Assembly: GCF_000149955.1 (NCBI RefSeq)
Contig: NC_030987.1
Coordinates: 2,757,236-2,821,235, forward strand
Source: Fusarium oxysporum f. sp. lycopersici 4287
Taxonomy: Eukaryota; Ascomycota; Sordariomycetes; Hypocreales; Nectriaceae
DNA: 64,000 nt
Direction: 5' to 3'
A program made the translations under genes and the position numbers. The first letter of the stretch is position 1; every line of letters begins with the position of its first letter. Of this stretch, positions 57,679-64,000 are shown piece by piece. A model generated the notes under the pieces. The model saw only the letters and a program-made list of their open reading frames with translations. It searched no databases and was not told the origin of the DNA.

Positions 57679-59271
57679 AACATTATTGGCTGAGGGTATG
57701 CCATACCAGTGCTTCTAAGGGTCTCCGTCTTCGTTGTTCCTGAATTTTCAAAGTGCATGGCGTTCAGCAAGGCTGTGACGACAGGTACTGGCTGTGAGAA
57801 CTGTGACAAAGCGTTGGCTTCTTATAGCCCTCCATGATTCAACTGCAAAATTTCCTGGTAACTTGAGAAATGTTATAGCTAAAAGTATTTTCGTTGAAGT
57901 TTTGCTTGACTGTTTATTTTCTTGTCTGCCCGACCAGCTTGTTTTCTTTTATTGGCGGACTATACCTATTCATCAAGTCTGTGGTTTATATGCTTTATAC
58001 CTTCTCTCTTATCAGATTCAAAATCCCTTCAACTTTATTGAATAGATTTGCCATGTTAACTCATGCTAATTGTTAGAGCGGGCCATGCGTGTAGTTGACT
58101 TGGACACTCAATCGTTGTCCAGTGGCCCACGGTCTGGCTTCCAACCAGACATATCGATATAGTATCTTCTGCTCTGGATATCATTGATCATAGATATTAA
58201 ATCATCTATTTGTTCAAATAATTTTTATCGCTCGTTTCGGAAAGTTTAGCCGACAGCTCATTGAAAAAGGCTAAAACAACGACCACCTTATTTTTCCCCA
58301 TAATAGCGGTTTATCCCGGCCCAGAGAATAAGACATAGTCTGGGGCAACCCGATTCTAGACTGAGCCGTATGCTCCTAATGGGACTAGATTAATAACTTT
58401 TTACGTAGTAGATTGATACAATGTCTATGGAAGTTACCAAAACAAGCTTATCCATCACATAATTGTCTCGGATTCTGGGGCCGGCAACCGGGCACTAGCG
58501 TATGCAAGCCGAGTTCGGATGTTTTGTAAGTCAGACTTACACGTATGAAGTATATCGTGATTCCGGAATTCCGATAACAGCCGCATCACTGGTCGTTTCT
58601 GTGTGTCATTAAACTGATATTGATCTTATCCTCGGTTCGTGCGTTCGGAGGACTAAACTAAAGTGTGGATCTTTTAGGATGTCGAGATTTGACCTGAAGG
58701 AATGAGGTGCAAGCATACAAAGTATGGCTTTGAGTTAATGAAAAGCGAAAGACTTCTAGATACTAGATAAATACTTACCTTTGGACGTTCCTTGAGGTCA
58801 CTAGATCCTTAATCAGTCTATTCAGAATGTGTCTCATTGTCATAGCCTTACGAAGAGCCTCAAATAATCTGCCGTGCACCACTAACGTTTTAAAGCCTAC
58901 CTAGTAGCCCTCGAGTCTGCGATACCCCCATGTTCTAGACTCGATTAACTCAAAGACTACCCCGCAGGATCCATTGGCCTTGAATAGCTTGGCCTAGTTA
59001 TCCCGAGGGCCACTCCATGAGACACAAGGGTTGACGCAAGAAGCTTGCTTATATATACCCGCCCAGCTTCATCCTGCAGACTGTTCCCCCTTCGACCTTT
59101 TATATCAGCCACATTTTGCCAAACTAGCTTCTTTCCTGCAGCCAAGCTATTAATTTTGACACTCGATTCGACTTGATCGTCGCCAAGCTATTTTACTTCT
59201 GTTTACAGCAACTCGAATCTATGCAGTGAGATATTGAACAAGATTATCTGGTCGACGTCCAACTCACAACC
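57679..59271. promoter_or_regulatory. AT-rich region upstream of the acetate transporter
   Basis: 1.6 kb, no ORF with coding character. TTATATATAC at about 59049-59058 may be the transporter TATA element, some 215 bp before its ATG. CCCCGC at 58960-58965 fits the CreA site but is short enough to occur by chance. Confidence 0.4.
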
Positions 59272-60149
59272 ATGACTGCGCACTCAGTATCCTCCACGAA
59301 ACACGATGAGAGGATTCTCATCTCCGAGCACTATAAGCCATTGGGAGACAGGATAGGCAATCCGGTATGGCATTTTGGCGCCGGATCATGCAGACAGCTA
59401 ACAAGGACCAGGCTCCTCTTGCCATGGGCGGCTTTGCTACAACATTGTTGTCAGTTTCGTTGGCGATGATGGAGTTCCGAGGCATCTCCTTACAGACTCA
59501 ATTTATCGGAGACCTGTGTTTTGTTGCCTGTATTGGGTTACTTATCTCTGCCCAATGGTCAATGCTCAAGGGCGATACCTTCTCATATACTGTTCTAACA
59601 GCCTTTGGTAAGCTAGAAGCCATATCTCCAATGTGATAGTGAAGCAATGCTAACATAGTCAAGCTCTCTTTTATGGCGGCTACGGCGCAACACTACTCCC
59701 CTCATGGGGCATTATCGACGCTTACGGAGGAGTCAACACACCTCAATACAATAATGCACTTGGATTCTTTGTGTTGATATGGGCAGTGTTCAATGTATTC
59801 TTTCTCATCGCTTCAATCCAGCTGTAAGTCTGCCTACCCTGGCCTCATACTCTCCTGCTAATTGCACGCCAGCAATCTTGTCTATATTTGCATTTTTATT
59901 TGCATTGAGTTATGTCTTATATTTGACGCCTCGTCTTACTTTACTTCCGCGGATGGGAATGCTGCACAGAGCAAGGCGTTGATGCACGCTGCCGGAGTGT
60001 TTGGCTTCATCGCAGGTCTGCTCGGCTTTTACACTGTAGCTTATTACCTTTGCCAAGACGTACTGTCATTTCCTGTTCCAATGGGCGATACTTCTGCTTG
60101 GTTTCAAGCTCGCCGAGAGAGAAAGAAGCTCAATTCTTCCAGTGCTTGA
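59272..60149 (+). CDS. GPR1/FUN34/YaaH acetate transporter
   Basis: Four exons: 59272-59364, 59412-59607, 59664-59823, 59873-60149. They give 241 aa. The family motif NPAPL appears right after the first intron (GNPAPLAMGGFATTLL). Six hydrophobic spans follow, including FIGDLCFVACIGLLISAQW, TAFALFYGGYGATLLPSWGI, LGFFVLIWAVFNVFFLIASI, NLVYICIFICIELCLIF and AAGVFGFIAGLLGFYTVAYY. It would import acetate or another short-chain acid, or act in ammonium export during colony signalling. Pairing with the nearby esterase and asparaginase suggests a nutrient-use neighbourhood, which is inference only. The C-terminus RRERKKLNSSSA is basic. Related genes include Aspergillus acpA and yeast ADY2. Confidence 0.93.
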
Positions 60150-60923
60150 ACTAATGATCGCCTCGGCGGGTAAGGGGATAGTTGATGAGGATGAACTATG
60201 GGAATTGCGTACATTAGACATAGAGAAATTGATAGAGAAAGGCGTCTGGCAAAGCTACAGAGTATAGAATTCTGGAGGAAATAAACCCATAATATCGTCC
60301 CAGCCTAGCTTTCTACGCTCGATACTTGGTGCAGGGTCGCGTGCTTGGCGAGGCGAAACGCATTTTTCGTACTCGAAATCGCTGCTCTCTACCTCTAGTA
60401 ATACCTCTCTCGGGTCCCAGACTGTTTCTTAACATTTACAGGGTAGATTTTCACCTCAGATACTCAATAGAACACAATCGCAGCACCTCCGTACTTCAGT
60501 GTTCTGCTTTGTCGTTGGCTCAGAAGGGTCGGCAAATCGCGTCCCCATGGCCTTATCGGCAACATTACACCTTGCGAATTACTTTAGGACAGCTGTATTT
60601 GTTTCACCAAGATGAGGAGATATCTAAGGATGAAATGTGCAACAGGCACAGATTGCTTTTAGGAGGAGACTGCAAGGAGTGAGCTGAGCGCAAAGACAGA
60701 TGGAGAGGCAGTAGATGTGGATTTATGGTGGTACGTATATAGATATTGACATCATAGTTTCTAGTATGAATGTACATTATCTCCATTTGACAACCTGCTC
60801 CAGTCTGGGTGCTCTTGTCTGATACTCTGATCTGTCAAGTCTACAAGACAACTTCATAAGATGAACAAGATCATCCACTGCTACTTCAAATTGTAGCAAT
60901 CTCGATTAGCCAATGAAAGGAGT
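60150..60923. other. Convergent spacer, transporter/GH43
   Basis: 774 bp tail-to-tail. No gene seen. Confidence 0.5.
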
Positions 60924-62036
60924 TCATTTGCCGAACTTAGCAGCAACAGCGTCGTACTCCTTCTTCGTAAGGGGCGTCACAGAGCCATGCTTCAATCCTT
61001 TGGGAAAGTTGGGAAAGTCTGACTTCTCCCAGTCCGGAGAAAGAATGTTGGAAGTCTGGAAAGGGATATACTGAGTGTAATCATCGAGCAGAAGATGGTA
61101 TAGTCCAGGTGTGCGAAGATCAGCAAATGCACCTGGGCCTTCAAGGGGGGATTCGGGTCGCACGTAGCCGGGAACACGGGTCCAAGTTCCGAAAAGACCG
61201 GTCGTTGTGGTCTCCTGATACACTTGGTTAATGGTCTCGTTCTTGAGGAAACGCGCGAAATGCCCCGGTTTGCCTAGGTACAGAAACTCTTGATCGATGA
61301 GGCCAGTGTCCTCGGGGGCATGGTAATCCTTCGGTGCGCTGAAAGTCTTAAAGTCTTTGGTTGTAGCATAGCGAATGCGATCGAGAGTTGCGGTGCCTTT
61401 ATGCTCCGTGTCAGAAGCTGAATAGTGCCTGGCTGCCCAGAAGACATAGTACTGCTTTGTAGGATCATCCCAGACTACAGAAGGTGCCCAGGCCATGCCA
61501 GCTGTGTCTGACTCTACACTATTCAGAATTAGTGAGATCTCGCATGTGAACGAAGCATCGTATGTCTTACATTCTGAGTGAAGGCTTGGACCAATTGATG
61601 AGGTCTTTCGAAGACCAAACAACAAGACCCCGACTTCCGTTGCGTGTGACAAGATCCCATGAGAAGCCTGGAGCATTAATGTCCAGATCTTTGGCATAGC
61701 CTGTTAGCAATGTGCCTTCTGACAATGTTTCAGTAACCTACCAGTGGCGATAGTAAAGTACTCGGAGCGGGCAGTATTGGTCGTGAGAAAGATGTCCCTG
61801 ACGCCCTTGGTTCCAACATTTGAGGTCAAGACAGGCTTTCCTCCGTTGAGGAAGTTGAAGCTCGAAGCCGAGTTACCGTCTGACAGATGCCATTGAACTT
61901 GGGGGGTCGGGTCACTAAAGGTAGAGATGAGATAGCCGACATATTCGCTGTTCGCGGATCTTGGGTTATCGGCAGGAAGGGCTTCAACAAAAGAAGATGC
62001 TGAGAGTGCCGTTGCGAGGAGCGTAACGACACGCAT
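60924..62036 (-). CDS. Secreted glycoside hydrolase, GH43-like
   Basis: Three exons: 62036-61742, 61700-61571, 61518-60924. They give 339 aa. The signal peptide [20 protein letters not shown] is followed by a five-bladed beta-propeller pattern: [80 protein letters not shown], then [16 protein letters not shown]. The conserved WAP and the GLIDQEF element are those of GH43 enzymes (arabinofuranosidases, xylosidases). The classic catalytic Asp and Glu cannot be assigned with confidence, so activity is inferred from family only. A secreted plant-cell-wall glycosidase fits a plant-associated fungus. Divergent genes do not flank it within the window. Confidence 0.85.
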
Positions 62037-64000
62037 ATTGGACGTGTCTTGAGACGATGAGTAGGGCTCAGATTCAATATGCACGACCTGTTGTGAGTCA
62101 GGACAGATCTTATATCTTGTCGTCCGTAACATCAGTATACAAGGTAAGTAACTGTCTTTATATAATTTGTTCATGCGTAGTAGGGACGAGCCTCCGCATC
62201 TCGAATGGCCCCTGCACGAGTCCCGATGGTTGTGATCAATCAGATAACCAACCTCATGCAGACCACCCGCGTATTCGATCGATCCGTGCAAATCATATTC
62301 TCCTCTCCAATTATGCCTCGGGTGGAGGACGGGAAGCCATTGTTTCCAGTGTCGATCTTTCGGTCCCGGCTCATAATACCCATGTAACTTAGTTGTTGAA
62401 GCGCTCCAGTGAACAGGCGGCGCATAAATGAATGAGGGGTGAAGATGCATTTTCAATAAGCTTAAAACCCCATGGAGAAATATTTCAAGCTGGGGAAGTT
62501 CGATGATTACGACGAGTTAGGCAGCTCCCATTTGATGTATTGGCGCTCGAGTCGGGCGACAGGATGAGGCTATGATGATCGATACCAAATAGTGAGATCA
62601 CGATTGCTCAACCTCCGCCGCAAGAAACTTACAACAAATATTAGCGAACAAGATAGACAACTCGATCTCAAATCAAATATTCTACTCAGACGCTGCGATA
62701 TTAAATATACAACATCGCTACTTTCCGTAGACTCAGGGCATATCACAGTTCTCTGAAGGGCAGCAGAAGTTATGAGCTCAAAGGGACGAATAACAGGCTG
62801 TCGATAACAAAAGCAACTGGATAATGAAAGCATGGCCTCTCTAAGACTACTATAATAGAATTGGGGTCCCAGAGATACATTGTAATTGGACAAGCAACTC
62901 ACACAATCAGCCTGCTATTGGAAACGTGAGCGAGTGGAAGTAGGAATCCCGAGTTCTTGATCCTAATGAGCATATTTAGGTGGATTTTGGACAATTCAGA
63001 TGATCTCAGACGCTCGTCGAATACCTTAGCCAATTCTTGCGCCCAGTTCAAAGGTCTGAAGCCAGTCATTGAAGGAGCAGGTATTCATAGGTAGTCGGGA
63101 TTTGCTGATACAATCACGCGATGGAGTCACGATTAAGACTCGGTTATCGGTGTAGACAAAACAACTTTTTTTTCTCTCAGCAATGTCTCGAGAACAAGTC
63201 ATTATATACCGTAGCATCTAAAAGCAACTCCATTTAGTCTATAATTATTTCTTTTTGCCATATTGTCTTCACTTCTATTATCATCATTAACGGTTGTCGG
63301 CCGGGTCGGTCAATTGCACATACAGTGTATTACAGTGCTCATCGCACTCATTCCCATTTTGGGCAAAGCTTGGATTGCGTGCTTGACGGTGATGAGGGAT
63401 GAAGAAGACGACGAGCAGCAGTCAGTCGATTCTCCTCTTTCACCTCATATTCACTCTTCGCACGTCTTCGTATAGAATGCGGGTCTCATTTGATCAATTC
63501 GGTTCATTCTATGCTAATATCGAAGTACTTGCTATACCGAGATCATCCTCCGTCCAACCTCCACTCCCATCATCTACCATCAAAAACAATCTGGGCAATC
63601 CGAATCAAAGGAGAGCTCTCAATACTTGCGGCGCTAATTACAACAAGGTCATGTCTCATCAAATCGTGGCTGCCACGGCCTTTCCTGTGTCAACTACTCC
63701 TTCAGCAGCCGCCCATAAGCGGAGTAGTAGTGACAACCTGGTACATGGCTTTTCCGTCCTGTCTTCTCGTCAAAGATATGGCATCCCTTTTTAGCTACGT
63801 TGGGAGGAGTGTACACTGCAAAGTTGCAGATTAGTTTCTGTGACGAGTGTCGTGGATTAAGGGCATTGCCTACAGTGGAGGGATACAGCAAAGTCGCTAC
63901 CCCTGTTGGATACACGATGAAGACCTAGTTCGTCTGCCATATATGCGACAGAGTTTTCTTTATATGTTCTTTCCCCAATGATCTTCATTGGTTTCTGTTC
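62037..64000. other. Upstream region of GH43 gene, gene-poor
   Basis: 2 kb, AT-rich, holding the GH43 promoter. ORFs at 62570-62902 and 63399-63834 lack domains, introns or coding composition. A T8 run occurs at about 63168. I see no gene. Confidence 0.4.

Noticed and set aside
62570..63834. ORFs of 60-131 aa near the right end
   Set aside because: Low-complexity, no introns or domains, overlapping frames.
1..64000. CRISPR array, insertion sequence, transposase or rRNA
   Set aside because: None seen; the genome is eukaryotic and no repeat array or DDE enzyme text appears.

Overview
The window is nuclear DNA of a filamentous ascomycete. Short introns (about 45-85 bp) with GTRNGT donors and CTAAC/CTGAC branch sites, dense small genes and the protein sequences all point to Hypocreales, most probably a Fusarium. 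The assembly contains one run of exactly 100 N (29289-29388), a scaffold gap of unknown size. Several genes carry single-base indels that look like consensus errors.

Left half (0-42 kb) is mainly conserved housekeeping genes. In order: an FAD monooxygenase (-); SLH1-type RNA helicase (-); the SNARE YKT6 (+); a Ser/Pro-rich protein with a frameshift (-); 3.4 kb without genes; profilin (+); GOT1 (-); INO80 subunit IES6 (-); DASH subunit DAD4 (+); INO80 subunit ARP5 (+); a KapC-like bZIP factor (-); a pterin carbinolamine dehydratase (+); ERG25 sterol C4-methyl oxidase (-); the gap; NCA2 (+); a HIRAN-SNF2-RING helicase of the HLTF/Rad5 group (-); a small protein with an unusual C-terminal motif (-); and a conserved protein of unknown function (+).

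Right half (42-64 kb) is more accessory. It has long gene-poor stretches and genes for sensing and nutrient use: a second small protein with the same C-terminal motif, here with a polyQ tract (-); an intronless bacterial-type L-asparaginase (+); a secreted carboxylesterase (+); a seven-helix receptor (+); a Zn2Cys6 transcription factor (-); an intron-containing tRNA-Glu(CUC) (+); an ORF broken by an in-frame TGA (-); a GPR1/FUN34/YaaH acetate transporter (+); and a secreted GH43-like glycosidase (-).

Functional links: ARP5 and IES6, which form one module of the INO80 remodeller, lie about 1.3 kb apart with only the kinetochore gene DAD4 between them. YKT6, GOT1 and profilin serve membrane traffic and the cytoskeleton. 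The two small proteins at 38.7-39.3 kb and 45.8-46.2 kb share a roughly 33-residue C-terminus with alternating hydrophobic residues that I cannot assign to a named family; this is the best candidate for something undescribed. No CRISPR, IS element, transposase, rRNA or secondary-metabolite synthase was seen.
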